A stretch of 64,000 nucleotides of DNA from Siniperca chuatsi (GCF_020085105.1 NC_058042.1:18899001-18963000); one strand, 5' to 3'. Shown: positions 1 to 24,103, numbered from the stretch's first letter. The notes: generated by a model not told the origin, from the sequence alone. Numbers and translations are program-made.

Positions 1-1676
1 ACAACCAGACTGAGATCAGGATATTGATTTCAATCCTGTACACACTGCCAGCACTCATTAGGAGGGGTTTTTATCTGTACAGTGTGACATTGGAGAGAGC
101 TGTTAGAGAAAGCGTGGAGGAGATGGAGCAGTGGGGATAGAAGGATGAGAAGGTGGATGTAATATGATACGGTAGAGGTGGGGAGGAAAAGAGATGATAG
201 TGAGGGGTGAAAAGTGAAACAACACAGACAAAACACCAACTCTCACGGGCAGACTTTCTCAGAGCCCAGTTGTGTAAGTGGCTGTGGTACCAGGCTGGAC
301 ACACAGAGTACAGAAAGAATAATCTGTAGATGAGTAGAGGAAGGCTTTATTTGGGTTCTAGTATAGGGCGAAAGGAATAGAAAAGGAGTCTGGTTGAACT
401 TTGGATACTGAATCATCACCTCTCCCTGAGGGACAGACATAAGGACAGCCTCTCATTCACCTCTCCTTTCACTTATTCTTCCATTAAGACAGTGAGAGGT
501 CTATTCTGTGGTGGTAATAAAGACAGCAGTTTTTAATTAAGCCTGCACCCCTCAGCCAGTGATTGACTGGCTAGTGGCTACTGTGAATCGTCTTCTATTC
601 AGCCTTCTCCATTCAGCCATCACTCTCTGTCTGCCTCCCTATCTCTCTGCATCTTTTTTCTTCACTGAGTGTGCAATCTCGTTTTAGGATCCCGTGGCTA
701 AAGCTACCCTGCCCCCTTTAGCGGCATCATTGGTGAGTCTCCGGAGCCCCTTCTGCAACTAAAGACATCTTGTTTGTCTCCAACACTTTGCCTCACTATC
801 CACACATGTACTTTTGTGTGGTTTCTTTTTCAAAAAGTTGTGTAACACTAAGGAGTAGAGAGATGACTGGTGCAGTACAGAGGTGCCACATTTCATCACG
901 CTTCTCTAAAATGCCACTATTTTTTCAAATAAACACACATACATTACTTGCAAGGTTCGCGTGACGCGTGCATTTTTCTGTGTGTACTTGCAAATTTAAA
1001 AGTTAAAGTTATTCATGCACTGTAAGAACACAGTGGCTCTTTGAGCAGCCTGTCTTTGGCAGTCTGTCTGCTGAACAGCACTACTCTGTACTGCGAGAAC
1101 TAAAGTGTTTCCCAAACAACCACTGCTCACATATATCACTGCTTATATATATGTACATATACCAGACTGTTCGTACAGCATATTTCAGAAGGTAGAGAGT
1201 TTATTTGTTGTTAAGATTTTATGCATTTGCAAATAAAAGACTGAACTTTTTAGGGTTTACATGGTGTTTTAATGATTGTACTGGAAGCAAGAATATTATA
1301 GTTGTACTGAAACCAGAATATAAACAAAACATGATATTAAAGAGAAATACAAAATCTTCACACGTCATGATTACATGTCCAGTATACATAGCATAAATGT
1401 CAACATAGCAGGACTGTCATTTACAAAAAAAGCACTTTCAGGGTGGACTGTCTACATATTATCTGGTTCCTCCAGTTAATTGCTGCTTTACTGTTTGCTA
1501 CATCATGTCATTCACCATATATATCGCCTACACTCATTTCTATCTTTGTGCAATAAATATGTTTTAGTTAATCCATGCAAAACTCTTACAGTAAAGTCAA
1601 CCCAAACATACATTACTCAATTAGCATTTTTTTAATCTTATTACCAATGTCCCCAAAGAAACCATATTCTAAAACA
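1..1676. other. 3' flank of fbln7, no clear gene
   Basis: AT-rich sequence with short chance ORFs on both strands. The only exon-like piece I see is 688-732 (+), listed separately. Confidence 0.5.
688..732 (+). CDS. Possible 45-nt microexon of an unidentified plus-strand gene
   Basis: A pyrimidine-rich stretch ending TTTTAG is followed by 45 nt reading DPVAKATLPPLAASL and then the strong donor GTGAGTCTCC. Length is divisible by three. No partner exon was found in the window on either side, so this may be a chance arrangement. If real, it belongs to a gene entering from the left and convergent with fbln7. Confidence 0.2.
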
Positions 1677-1682
1677 TTTATT
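1677..1682 (-). terminator. Candidate polyadenylation signal of fbln7
   Basis: AATAAA on the minus strand about 240 bp downstream of the fbln7 stop codon. It is the first canonical hexamer I noticed; other AATAAA-like sites lie further downstream, so the true transcript end is uncertain. Confidence 0.35.
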
Positions 1683-1917
1683 GCATGCAGCTGTGCAAGA
1701 CAGGTGTTAATCCATCCATCACTTGAGAGTAAATATGCTGCTTCATGCTTACTTTACTACAGTTTTGAGACCTGGCTGCAGCACCTCCTTCAGCAACAGT
1801 ACAGTCGACTTTAAAGATGGTCACCACCATACATCAGATTATCCAGTCCTAAATCCAAACCAGACTTTTGTTTGTCCTTTTTGCTCTAAGTGTGTTTCCA
1901 CTTTCATCCCTCCCTTT

Positions 1918-2281
1918 CTAGAACTCATACTGGGAAACAAACATGGTGACTTTGGTGATGTACCTCCCCAGCTGCACTCGTCTCTCCAGCTCGCTCATCT
2001 CCACTTCTGCTTCCAACGTGGCAGGGCCTTGCACGGGGCTCACCAGCATCAGCTGACCTGTCAGACGGTCTGAACGCTGGACTGTGAAGTGGCGCCGAGC
2101 TTGCTTTCCCCCAAGCAGGGAGAAGCGAAGTGTGTCACCCAATGGACGTAATGCTGAGACCCTGAACATGACGCGGGGAGATGACAGGTTGGACACGACA
2201 GCCAGGAAATGGTAGGAGAAGGAGTTTGGGGCCTGAGAACATGCCTTGTTGTCCACAGGACAGGGGTTACGTTCACAACGC
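1918..2281 (-). CDS. fbln7: fbln7 coding exon 8: fibulin C-terminal domain
   Basis: Terminal coding exon after acceptor TTTTCCAG. It encodes the fibulin-type module: RCERNPCPVDNKAC at the start, RHFTVQRSDRLTGQL in the middle, then VSQYEF and TAG at 1918-1920. The family's FxxQRSDxxTG core and the aromatic C-terminus are both present. Confidence 0.95.
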
Positions 2282-5200
2282 CTGGAAAAGAAGTGAAAAC
2301 TGAGGAAAATGTAGCTGAAAGAGTTCATCCAAGTGTGAGAAATGGTGTTCAGTCTACGAAATCAAACTAGTTATACTGTCAAAGTTTTTATTTGGTCTAA
2401 GACTTCATCCCCATATCTACATGTTACTGTGCATCTCAAATGCAATCTTATTTGTACAATGGGGAGTGAACTTGGATGTGAAAAAATGATTAAGGATAAT
2501 GCTCACATAGGCGATGTCTTGACATATGTAGCATTAGGGATTTTGGGGCAGTCCACACGGACACACTGGAAACCACCGTAAGTATTAATGCACATCTGAT
2601 CCTTTGTGCAGTTGTTTTGTCTGGTGGCACACTCATCAATGTCTGTGAGGAAACATCAACACAGTAACATTTATTCAAACAGAAAAGTTAGTTGGGAATC
2701 ATCATCATCATACTGTATGAGAATTACATTCTGAATTTTTTTGTGAACTGGAGTCATTTTGATAGGAGCCATTTTTGATTAAACTTGCAGTTAAATCCAC
2801 TGTAAAGTTTCTCAAATGTGTGCGCTCTAAGAAAAAAGTGTTTTAATGTCTAGGGCTAGGTTTGGTGGCTTTGGTCATTAACATAATAGGCTTTCTATTA
2901 CATGTAGTTTAAGCAACACAGTATATAGAAAGTATGTTATATACAAATGGGAATGTTGTACTGTGGCATTTGGCATAACAGAAACTATCTTGTAGAGTAC
3001 TTAATCTAATGTTGAGTGCAGATTCTTGAAATTAAGAAAAGCCAAACGAAACACAGAAAAAGAAAAATGCGAGTGCACCTTTACAGCTGCGTCCATCGCG
3101 GGTCAAATTGTATCCGACAGGACAGGAACAGCGGTAGCCTCCAGGGGTGTTAACACAAGCATGTAAACACAGTTTCCCAGCCTGGCCATTATGGAACAGC
3201 TCACATTCATCTATATCTGAAGTGAACATTGCGCACACAGTTAACATCCTACATGGAAACATAAATGAGTGTATCTGTTTTAATTACAGGGCAGGTATTA
3301 GTCGCACCAGTGCAGGTGTTGCTGTCCCTGCCAGAGATGGTGTATCCTGGCTCACAGGTGCAGTGGGTAGTCCCCTGCACTATAGTGCAACGTGATGGAC
3401 GAACAAAGGGCCCAGTGGTAGCAGCAGGCAAGGTAGCAGCAGCAGCTGTGGCGTCAGAGGTGTTTGTCATGGTGACAAAGACTGAATGAGGAAGACAGGA
3501 AAGAGGAAAAATAAGCAGTAGCTCTGTATCTACCCTGGAGCTCAGCAACGTTCATTAAGTCAATTATTGATGGACAATGTGTGACAGACATTGTTGATGT
3601 GTAGAGCATTATGATGTGAGACAGTGTCAGTCACAACTGCCAGTGTCAAATGGAATTTAAGAGGAGAGTGACTGGATTTTATCTCAGCATAAAGCTCTGA
3701 CATATATTGCTTTGACAGGGCAGAAAAGTTGCCTTTTATCAGTCCAATAAAATATTGTGAGCTTTAATCCAATGTGCAGATACTCTCCATGTGTAAATTC
3801 AACATTATGTCAACAACAGTATGCTTATGATTCATGTAATTCAGTTGAGGTTTTTAACAAGTAGGCTGTTTATACATCTTTTTTCAGGGTTTGGGACAAT
3901 TATATTGTACACTGAATTTTTTTCACCAAGTGAAAATGTTGGCATCACTCAGCCTTCATCTATTCACACATCTATTTTTTTTAGTCAAGATGGTTTGTCT
4001 ACACTAGAACTAGACTAATAAAAAAGATGCAATATAAGCTTAATGCCGATAAGCGATAAGAAACAGAGTTTATTTTTCAACTGTAAAATGTCCTGCTCTG
4101 TACATATCATATCAAAATACTTTACAAAACTAATTTAAGGGATCCATATCAGAAATGTTTGGAAATATTATGTGTGTATATATTAACCGAAATTATTATC
4201 AGACATTATCAGAACTTTAAAACTCTCAAATATTGACATCGGTATCGGCCATAAAAATCCAGTATCGGTCACACAGAGTGCCTACACTGTTACCTACAGT
4301 AACAAACTGTATGTTGGCGTGGAAATATTAAATAAACAGAGAAAAACAAAACAAACTGGGCTCCAGAGATTCACAGTTTCTGTTTGTGCGTGAACTCAAC
4401 CATCCACATCAGGGAGCAGACCACTGCCACTCAACCAGCATCGTCTTAGACTTCAGGCTGGAATTTAATAAAACCCACTTTGTGGTATGTAGCACTGCCT
4501 TGTATTGGCAAGCCAAACCACCAGCCAATGTAATCTCCTTTAGCAGACTGGAAGGATTTGGATACTAGCCTATAAAACATTTGCTCTGCAGTAAAGTGTT
4601 GTTTTGAAAACTCATTTGTTATATGTGCTGTAGGTCCCAGTATTAAGATATCAAACCATTTGGTGCAACTACAGGCCGAATCTAAATGTAAACAGCAGTA
4701 AGATGGTGAAATAAAACTACATCTCCAACATATGTGTGTGGTCTGATTATGTAGTGTATTATACCTACATGTTGGCACAGGGCTCTGACAGGTGGCTCCA
4801 GACCAGCCTTTGGCACATACACAAGAGAACTGGTTCACTTCATCCACACATGTCCCACCATTCAGACACGGGGAGGCTGCACACTCATTGATGTCTGAGG
4901 GAAAAGACAGAAAAGGAAGGTTATACGAGGAAACTCCATTGCTACCTTTGAACCTTCTAGAAACACAAAGACATATGCAACAAAACACTGATTAAAGATA
5001 AGAGAACATGACATCATGGCATATGTATGTTAGAGAGCAAATAAGGAAAAAATGGAGCAGATGAGTTAATGTTAGGTGCAGCCAAAGTGTAGAGGAAACC
5101 CTGTCTTGATCAAACAGCCTTTGAGCTGTTGTCTTAAAGTCAGCGAGCTGTCAGAGGACATAGAGGTTGGAATATCACATGTCACAGCATTCAATAAGCT

Positions 5201-8179
5201 CTCTGGACAATGACCAAAGTACATAAAGAGGAAATATGATCCTGGGTCACATATGAAATGTATCTCACTCTACGTAGAAAAACGTTGGTGACATGCATAA
5301 AGCACAAAAAGAGGAATGGCAATAGAGAGCAGGAGAGGGGAAGGTTACAAAGGGGACGATGACAGGGTTGTAAAAGTGATCAGTGGGTTAGATAACAGGG
5401 TGAGTGGTGGTCAGGGTGAAGAAGAGGAGAGACACAGGATGAGGAGGAAGCACTGGAGAAAGTGACCATCACAGTGAGGCCAGGTAGCAGAAGATCAGTG
5501 CTGGTCTCTCACCTCGGCAGGTAATCTGCTGGCCACTCCAGGTCAGGCTTTCCTGACAAAGCCTGCTCTCTGATCCCACAAGTTCATAACCAGGGTCACA
5601 CAGAAAGTGAACCTCATGGCCCACGCTGTGTGACTTCCCAAGTTTTCTCCCATTGATGGGTGCGTCCAGTTTTGGGCAGGTACCTGTTCGAAAAGTAGAA
5701 GGTGATAAAAAGGGATGGCAGATATTTCAACATCTAACATTTGAATAAATCAGTCTTTCTGAGGATTTTGCTTACTGTTGATGGCTCTTGTGGTCTGCTT
5801 CCCTGCGCTGCCTTGCAACAGGTTTATTTTCTTCTTCAGGTTACGCAGACTCTGCAAGTACGAGGCTTCATGGGCTGACAGAAGCTTCTGAACCTGCTTC
5901 AGAGAGCCCTGTATTTCCTGTCTATTGGGACAGTCCTGGAACAAAACAGAGAGGACGACTCATTTCATTAAATGTTGATTAATATTTCAAAACAACTTAT
6001 GTTATGTTGAGTGTATCACAAGTATAGAATTTTTATTATTTGCTACAATGTTGCAAATAAAAGTGTCTCCACATAATTGTAAGTACTTTCATTCAATCAT
6101 TTTGATATGAGAAGATTGTGATTTTTGTTAACACTGCATTCTTCTAAGACATAGGAGCATTTAAGAGTATATTGCACTATATATAGTGTTAGTATTTGGT
6201 TCTTGAAAACTACAGATGTTGTGTTAAAACTTTTTATGAGTTTTCTCAAAAAGGAATGCTGTTTTTGCTGAATTTAGGAATACAGAAAAGCTACTCCCCT
6301 GGCTCAGGTAAGTTTAAAATAAATATTTGTCATCATGAAAAAGAGTCCGCAGGACCACAAGCCAGTGATGTCATTGACGTGTTAGCCAGAGAACTAACTT
6401 TCCATTCATTCACAAGACTCAAAAGGATGCTAAAGATTTTTACAACCAAAAGATCTTTATTCTTTTAATGGTGTCTGAGCCAGAAAACCTACAAATGGTT
6501 TTGTAACCACACATTCGCCTTTTCATTGCACTCAATCATTATGTTGCATTTGTACAGTTCTGTCTATGATTGAAATTGCAGTTCCCAGACAACAGATTAC
6601 CTTACATAAATTGCATTTGTATGTTTTTTCTTTGTGCTTCCCTTGTAAATTTTACTGGAAGGGCAAAAACATTCTGATCACCTCAAACGCCTATGGATAC
6701 CTGAGGTTACACTCCCAAAGTAAATCTATTGATTTATCACTCAATTGTGCCAGTAGATGGTTTAATTAAAAGAACATTATTATATAAAATCACAGTTGTA
6801 TCCAAAACTTGAAAATCTGAGTGAGCTCCACTGCACATAAACAAATGAAAGTCTGCTGAAGGAGTGCACTTGAAGACCTGTGCAGCACAGAGACTGGGCT
6901 GTTATATGAGGGAGTAAATGCAGTAGGATCAGAGTATGTTTGGCCACTGTAAGTATTTTCAAGCAGGAACCTCCTCCTCTCAAAACTAGATACTGTAACT
7001 CAGTCATTAACACAGGAACACTCACTGAAAGTAACCAGTTTACTATTCTTGTGGAAGTAGTTTTTAGTTGTGAACATCTTAGGAGAGGGGATGAAATCAG
7101 CAAATTAGCTATCAGCTATTTAGCTTGCATTATGGGTAATCACTTGCTCTTCATAATGTGGTGGATTTAGGGTTTGGGGTCAGTCATTCGGGTATAAACA
7201 TCCTCAGCATAAACATCACCTGTGTTACAACCTCCCTTTCTATTGGCTGGAGGGGCAAGGGAGTGGCACTGACTTGTTTTCTATCCATTCAACAGTGTCA
7301 TACTCCTTCTGCCCTGTCCTCTCATGCATGTTTTCAGACAACCAATTAGTGTTTTTCGTCCAGCCAGAGTTATGTAAGAAGAGTCAATATTTGTTGAAAA
7401 CACCTTTCTGATTTGGACAGAACTTCAGTCGGTCGGGGGGAGCTGGCTGGTGTTTATAGTGTAGCTGTCAAAGGCCTCTTTCTGCCTGTGCTACGCAACA
7501 TTTCTCATGGCTTCATGTTAACTGTGTGACAGTGTGTAGGAGGCATGCAGTACTGGAACTCAAGATTACAGTACAGTACTATTAAATCTAACCACATAAC
7601 CAACTTTGAAACACTGAAATGCAACTTTAAACAACACACACATACACTCACACACGTATATACAGGACCTAAACCATCCAACTCACGTTCTTATTCATAA
7701 GCACATAAACATGTTGGCCATCTGTCAGTAACACCCATGCAAAGACACAGACATGCATACAGAGGCCCAAAGAGAGTCATTCACAGACTGATGCAGCTTT
7801 TTGGAAAAGTTAAGCAGGATTGCAGTGAAGCACAGCATAGAAATATTGAGTGTATTCAGTGGAACCTCTGGGGTCTTGTTCCTGAAGCTTGCATGCAAAG
7901 TGAAGGTCACTTAAAGTTTGCTGTATCAAAAACTTTCTATGTAATGCCCAGCAGGAACATTCACAGTTGGACCTGTTGTGTACTTAAGAGGAGAGAGGTT
8001 ACTCAGGTTTGAGCAGTTTTTGCTTTTCAAGCCATGCATTTTGGAATCACTTGATCAATTCAATAGATAGAAGGATGTAATTAATTAACATGTTAGCCTG
8101 TGACATTGCTCTCACTCACCTGTCCAAAAGTAGGGTGGAGCGAGCAGAAACACAACAAGGTGATGACAATCCCAAACAT
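1918..8179 (-). CDS. fbln7: Fibulin-7, 8 coding exons, complete
   Basis: Secreted extracellular-matrix glycoprotein of the fibulin family; mammalian fibulin-7 is a cell-adhesion protein. On the minus strand the coding exons are 8179-8120, 5935-5776, 5683-5513, 4894-4769, 3481-3308, 3216-3079, 2642-2507 and 2281-1918. All introns are GT/AG and every junction keeps frame, giving 1329 nt (442 aa plus stop) against 439 aa that I recall for the human protein. Order: signal peptide (residues 1-20), coiled-coil segment (21-73), sushi/CCP domain (about 74-130), EGF-like domain starting DINEC (131-172), Thr/Ala-rich linker and a four-Cys partial EGF (173-230), two calcium-binding-type EGFs starting DIDEC (231-321), and a fibulin-type C-terminal domain with RCERNPCP and ending FVSQYEF. 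The domain order including the sushi module is specific to fibulin-7 among fibulins. Identification is from remembered family features, not a search. Confidence 0.95.
2507..2642 (-). CDS. fbln7: fbln7 coding exon 7: last calcium-binding EGF
   Basis: Encodes DIDECATRQNNCTKDQMC, CINTYGGFQCV and the transition to the C-terminal domain (ATYVKTSP). The final codon is split (AT|G) with exon 8. Acceptor CACAG, donor GTGAGC. Confidence 0.95.
3079..3216 (-). CDS. fbln7: fbln7 coding exon 6: calcium-binding EGF
   Basis: Encodes DIDECELFHNGQAGKLC, then CVNTPGGYRCSCPVGYNL and a closing Cys. It has the consensus cbEGF Asp-Ile-Asp-Glu and the Asn/aromatic positions. Acceptor TTCAG, donor G|GTGCAC. Confidence 0.95.
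3308..3481 (-). CDS. fbln7: fbln7 coding exon 5: linker plus partial EGF
   Basis: Begins with a Thr/Ala-rich linker (TMTNTSDATAAAATLPAATT) and continues to RCTIVQGTTHCTCEPGYTIS and NTCT. Only four cysteines of an EGF are visible, as I recall for this position in the mammalian protein. Acceptor ATTCAG, donor G|GTGCGA. Confidence 0.9.
4020..4280. repeat. Dispersed repeat fragment in fbln7 intron 4
   Basis: Contains the phrases GACATCGGTATCGGCCATAA and CCAGTATCGGTC, which I recognise as part of a widely dispersed fish repeat. Boundaries are approximate and the class was not established. Confidence 0.4.
4769..4894 (-). CDS. fbln7: fbln7 coding exon 4: EGF-like domain 1
   Basis: Encodes DINECAASPCLNGGTC and CVCAKGWSGATC, a six-cysteine EGF with a calcium-binding-type start. 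Two donors are possible at the 3' end, T|GTAGGT and AG|GTATAA; only the first keeps the next exon open, so the exon ends at 4769. Confidence 0.92.
5513..5683 (-). CDS. fbln7: fbln7 coding exon 3: sushi (CCP) domain
   Basis: Single-exon complement-control module. It shows TCPKLDAPINGRKLG, the central FLCDPGYELVG motif and the closing LTWSGQQITCR with the expected four cysteines and tryptophan. Phase 1 in, phase 1 out, the usual symmetric exon for such modules. Confidence 0.95.
5776..5935 (-). CDS. fbln7: fbln7 coding exon 2: coiled coil
   Basis: Starts DCPNRQEIQ after acceptor TTCCAG and ends AINS across the donor GTAAGC. It is rich in Leu, Lys, Glu and Gln with heptad-like spacing (SLKQVQKLL, SLRNLKKKI), matching the coiled-coil segment that precedes the sushi module in fibulin-7. 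Phase 0 in, phase 1 out. Confidence 0.92.
8120..8179 (-). CDS. fbln7: fbln7 coding exon 1: signal peptide
   Basis: Encodes MFGIVITLLCFCSLHPTFGQ, a typical hydrophobic signal peptide, then donor GTGAGT. The exon is 60 nt and ends in phase 0. This ATG is the only one that joins in frame to the coiled-coil exon and gives a secretion signal, so it was chosen as the start. Confidence 0.88.
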
Positions 8180-9202
8180 GTTTCCACTGATCCCAATTCA
8201 GTCGACGATCAGTCCTCAAATGAGTTAAAAGTTGCCGGCAGTGTGAACTCTGAGTGTGTGCAGGGACTCCAGGTGAGAGAATGACCACAGTTGGCAGTGG
8301 AAAAGCTGCTGCAGCGAACCACTGCGGAATGTTGGGTTTACTCTTCAGGAGCCAATCAGGGAAAGAGACCTTAAGAAAAATGTGACCACATTATTATCCC
8401 TTTACTTAATTTGGAGTGCACTTCTTCTCTGGTCAAATCAGCTTAGTTTATATCTTGTTTAAAGAGAAGTGGAAAAAAACTGAACTTTGCATGAAAATAT
8501 GTTCTGGATCATGTAGGTTACAATCCATCCAGAAATATGAGATGAGTATAATCATTCTGAAGGATGCAGACATGTAGCACTTTGCTTTGCAAAATATAAA
8601 CAAAAGGCTAATAACACAAAACTTCAAAACACAGGATTAAAACTATCACTAGTTTATAATGTTTTCTGATGTTATTAAAGGCTTGTTTACAGCAATAATA
8701 TTTGTGAACACAAGAATAAACCAAGCCAGTGTTGTCAGTTAAATTTAGATGAAAAAATACATAGTATTTAGAAAGCTGCATTTGCTGCCAGTGATGGAGA
8801 GAAACTACAGAGAAGCCCTCGATATATTAATACATGCATTCTTGTCCTGTATATTAGTTGGACTGAACAAAACAACACACACATTTTTCTCACGTTCACA
8901 GGGGCCATATCTGACATGACTATATCATGATGATGGCCTCTGGGCAGCGATATAGCCTTGACAGTGGGGTCAGGGAATACAACAAGATGGATGAAGATGA
9001 CAGATAGGAAAAATTTATTTTCCCTTTATATATCATTACTGCAGGCCGATAACAATGGTGATTTACAGCTGTGAAAAGACTTCCCTTATTTTTTCTAACC
9101 ATATACCACCAGTAAATCCAAAAAATTTCTACTCAGCTCTCTGTTACTGTTTTGAAACTCAGCACGCTTCACAGTTGACTTATAAACAGCAACAGTCAGT
9201 TT

Positions 9203-9209
<7 letters not shown>

Positions 9210-9234
<25 letters not shown>
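9210..9234. repeat. (TA)n microsatellite
   Basis: Uninterrupted TA dinucleotides over 25 bp. Confidence 0.95.
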
Positions 9235-10251
9235 AATTCTTACATCTGAGGTTAAGGTGGAGTATGGTAAAACAATAAAACATAATAAAGGGCCCTCTAG
9301 GGTGCCCTATTGTGTGTTTTTGTTACAGAGGTGTAGTAGTTATACTAATTGGAGTCACATAAAAAAAGAGTCCGCCACTGGCTATGAAGGAAGAAAAATA
9401 AATTTGACCAAACTTGCGGAAAATCCGATCATTTTAATTAATGGTGAAGATGCGAGTATGACTCAGTATAACGATGCTGCTGAGAAAACATTTATTGTGG
9501 ATCAGCTAACACCACAGCAGTTCAAAGAGTAATGAAGAGGCTCAGGCTCTTGAGTACTGCTTTGAGCTTAAGCAGGAAAAAGTGGTTCCTTTGGTAGTTG
9601 GAGTCACCTGAGAAATCAGCTTAGTGAGAGGCTGTGTCTGACTGAGCCCAGAACAGCCTGCGTGCACAGCTGTCGTTTGGCTCAGCAGGGTCAGACAGTC
9701 TCTTACTGATGTAGCAAAATCGAAGAGATAAGAAATAACTGGGCAGCCTGGGGACTGAATCCTCATTGCAAAATACATTCAGCCCACAGGGAAGAGGACT
9801 GAGTGGGAGTCTATTGTGTTGGGCTGCAGTCATCTCCAGACACTGAATCATCCCACAATGTGCAAATCATGATTCATGCTTCCCACACTGGGTCCATAAA
9901 AAAACATTGTCACCATGTCTAAACAGACACCCAGACAGCTCCATCCTGTACCTTTCCACACTCAGACCCATCTAGTCATTTTGTACCAAAAATATCACAA
10001 ACACATTTTGCTTAAAGGGGGCTCCTGCACCTCAGCCTGTTGATGGCTCAGGAATAAAGCGTCATCTGTGGTGATTCATCTGAATGATGGACATCAGTCT
10101 CTCAAAACAAACTTTTCCCTCATTTAACAATGATGAACACCCAACCAGGAGTACACCGCTCTTTTTGTCATTTAGATCGGGAAATGATGAGAGAGATGAT
10201 TAAAGAAATATGTTTTTTTCCTCACTGACCATGACACTGGTAACCTGCTGT

Positions 10252-10737
10252 CAGTGGTGAAAAGTAGGCTAAGTATTTACATTTAAATGTACTCACGTAC
10301 TATACCTAAGTACAGTTTTAAGGTACTTTACTTGAGTATTTCCATTTTATATTACTTTATTATTCTAAACCACTACTTTAATAGAGATAACACTTGTACT
10401 TTTTACTCCACTACATTTATTTTACAGCTATTGTCCTACTTTACTGATCACAATTTTACACACAAAACACATGATCAGTTTATAGATGTGTTGTTATAGA
10501 TTAAAGTACCCAAGAGTCAAAACTCGGCCAATTACAACATTAAAAAGCTGCATACATGTTGAATGAATTAATCAGTGATTATATACCAATAACATAATTT
10601 TTATAGAATTGTAACTCACTAAAAGAGGACACATACTTTTTGTCATGCAAAACTCTAAATGCAAGACTTTAACTTTTAATGTAGCATATTTACAGCATAG
10701 TATAGTTACTTTAAGGATTTCAATACTTCTACCACTA
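10252..10737. mobile_element. hAT-like MITE with target duplication
   Basis: Starts CAGTGGTGAAAAGTA and ends ATACTTCTACCACTA, near-inverted ends of about 15 bp. The interior (AAGTACAGTTTTAAGGTACT, TACTTTTTACTCCACTACAT) matches a very common non-autonomous fish repeat that I recall. Flanks CCTGCTGT (10244-10251) and TCTGCTTT (10738-10745) agree at 6 of 8 bases, as expected for an aged 8-bp hAT duplication. Confidence 0.7.
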
Positions 10738-11123
10738 TCTGCTTTGATGTCTGCACTATAAAGTGAAGTAATTAAATAAAAAATATATGAAACATTTTAA
10801 TCTATTTCCAAAGTGTAAAATTTATTTTTAATGTATATTTTATTCTGTTTAACAAAACAGTAGTTGTACAGTATTGAACATATTTTTGCCCATAAATATT
10901 TCAACCTGAAACTTTCCCTTTCGTTCTTTTAGAAGGAGAGGTCAATCTGAACTTTCTATAATATCCTCTATGTGGCTGATGAGGACCTATTGTTCATTAT
11001 TCCTTTTGCATGTTTGCTTCCACCTGCACTGCAAAAAGTGCAAGAATAAATTGGGGCATCTTTTAGCGTGGATTACTTTCCAAAACAGACGGATTAGAGT
11101 AATAGCCTAACGATCAAATGAAA

Positions 11124-11129
11124 TATAAA
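11124..11129 (+). promoter_or_regulatory. Candidate TATA box for clec18
   Basis: TATAAA about 190 bp upstream of the clec18 ATG in the right orientation. No further core-promoter evidence is visible and such hexamers are common in AT-rich DNA. Confidence 0.25.
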
Positions 11130-11314
11130 AAAGTTAACGACATTCTACAGTAATTATACAGTCGGAGTAGTGAACGCTCTTTGAATAGAGACATGTGCTC
11201 TGCTGCAGCCCGGGGTGAAAGCTGGTGAAGAGAAAAGAGGGAGGAGAAGAGCAGGGAGGCAGGATAACTGAGAGCAAGTGGCCACTGTTGTTGGAGACAC
11301 TTCTGGAGTTCACA

Positions 11315-23151
<11,837 letters not shown>

Positions 23152-23314
23152 CCTGGATTTCTCAAAGGGGTGAAACTAGGTGTGCAGTACGGTGGTTGGG
23201 ACAATGGCCACTGTTGTTGGTATATGTTTTGTCAATCATTGTACATGTAGTTTAGATGTACTGTATATACTGATATACTGTACATGTTTGAATGTTTAAT
23301 GCAAATGTTTCATT

Positions 23315-23320
23315 ATTAAA
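23315..23320 (+). terminator. Candidate polyadenylation signal of clec18
   Basis: ATTAAA, the commonest variant signal, about 165 bp after the stop codon and in a T/A-rich setting. Confidence 0.45.
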
Positions 23321-23929
23321 TGGGTGTATGTTACTTAGAAAATACATTGTTTCATTCTTTGCACATATCCTGAGCAGTGAGCAGCTTCAGTGGGAATGAA
23401 AAGGCTGACATTCACTGCCATACATCCCTCCTCTTTTCTTTTGTATCTTAACCCTCATGTGACATTGAAATTGATTTGGTCTGCCATCATTAAAGGATGT
23501 TTCAGCTCTCTTAATGCTGCTTGGAGGAGTGAGGAGAAAGAAAAGAGAAGGTTCCTACAGTTATGATGGTGGGCTGTCTTGAAACCACGTCATTTGTCAA
23601 AGAACAGCGGGGACCAGACAAATAACAGCAGCACTAAAGCAACACTAAAGCAAAGAACTAGATAATTAAAGCTCAGATGTCCTGTACAATTTGGATAAGT
23701 ACAAGCAACAATGCCCCATGGTGCACAGGTATGCACAAATATGTATGTGCACATAAGTAGTAATCTGTCACTTTGATGAACCAGGTTGTAGAATTATAAA
23801 TCTAAATCTAGGATTTGTTTTCAGTTTATCAGACTTTTTCAGAGCAGACAATTCTAATGCACAGATAAATATATGCAAAGGACACATCATGGAAAGCAAT
23901 ATGTATCATTTACATTTTATGTCTTAAGC

Positions 23930-24103
23930 CATGCTAGCGACATGGCTCTAGGGATTTGAGGTTTTGAGTGACAAATATTGGATGGATTGAAATGAAAATT
24001 GGTTTAGACATTCATGTTCTGCTTAGGATAAATTGTAATAAATTTGATGATCCCTTGTATTAATGTTGAGGACCCGTGTAATAACTTTGAGGATCCTCAG
24101 CCT
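23930..24103. repeat. Dispersed fish repeat, left part
   Basis: Contains GGATGGATTGAAATGAAAATT, ACATTCATGTTCTGCTTAGG and TTTGATGATCCC, which I recognise as one half of a common fish repeat whose next segment occurs at 27806. Class not determined. Confidence 0.5.

Larger units (their letters stand above)
8180..11314. other. Shared upstream region between divergent fbln7 and clec18
   Basis: About 3.1 kb between the two start codons, which read away from each other. It holds 5' UTRs and probably both promoters, a (TA)n tract at 9210-9234 and a hAT-like MITE at 10252-10737. An inverted CCAAT box relative to fbln7 (CCAATCAG near 8350) lies about 170 bp upstream of its ATG. An ORF at 9257-9532 (+) is unrecognised and probably fortuitous. 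Confidence 0.6.

Noticed and set aside
4765..4768. Alternative donor AG|GTATAA for fbln7 exon 4
   Set aside because: Joining it to exon 5 gives an early stop; only T|GTAGGT keeps frame.
9257..9532. 91-codon ORF (+) in the shared upstream region
   Set aside because: No recognisable domain, no splice context, and it overlaps an AT-rich tract; probably chance, though not disproved.
11225..11314. Upstream in-frame ATG for clec18
   Set aside because: It would add 30 charged and polar residues ahead of the hydrophobic leader and abolish a normal N-terminal signal peptide; the ATG at 11315 starts the leader directly.
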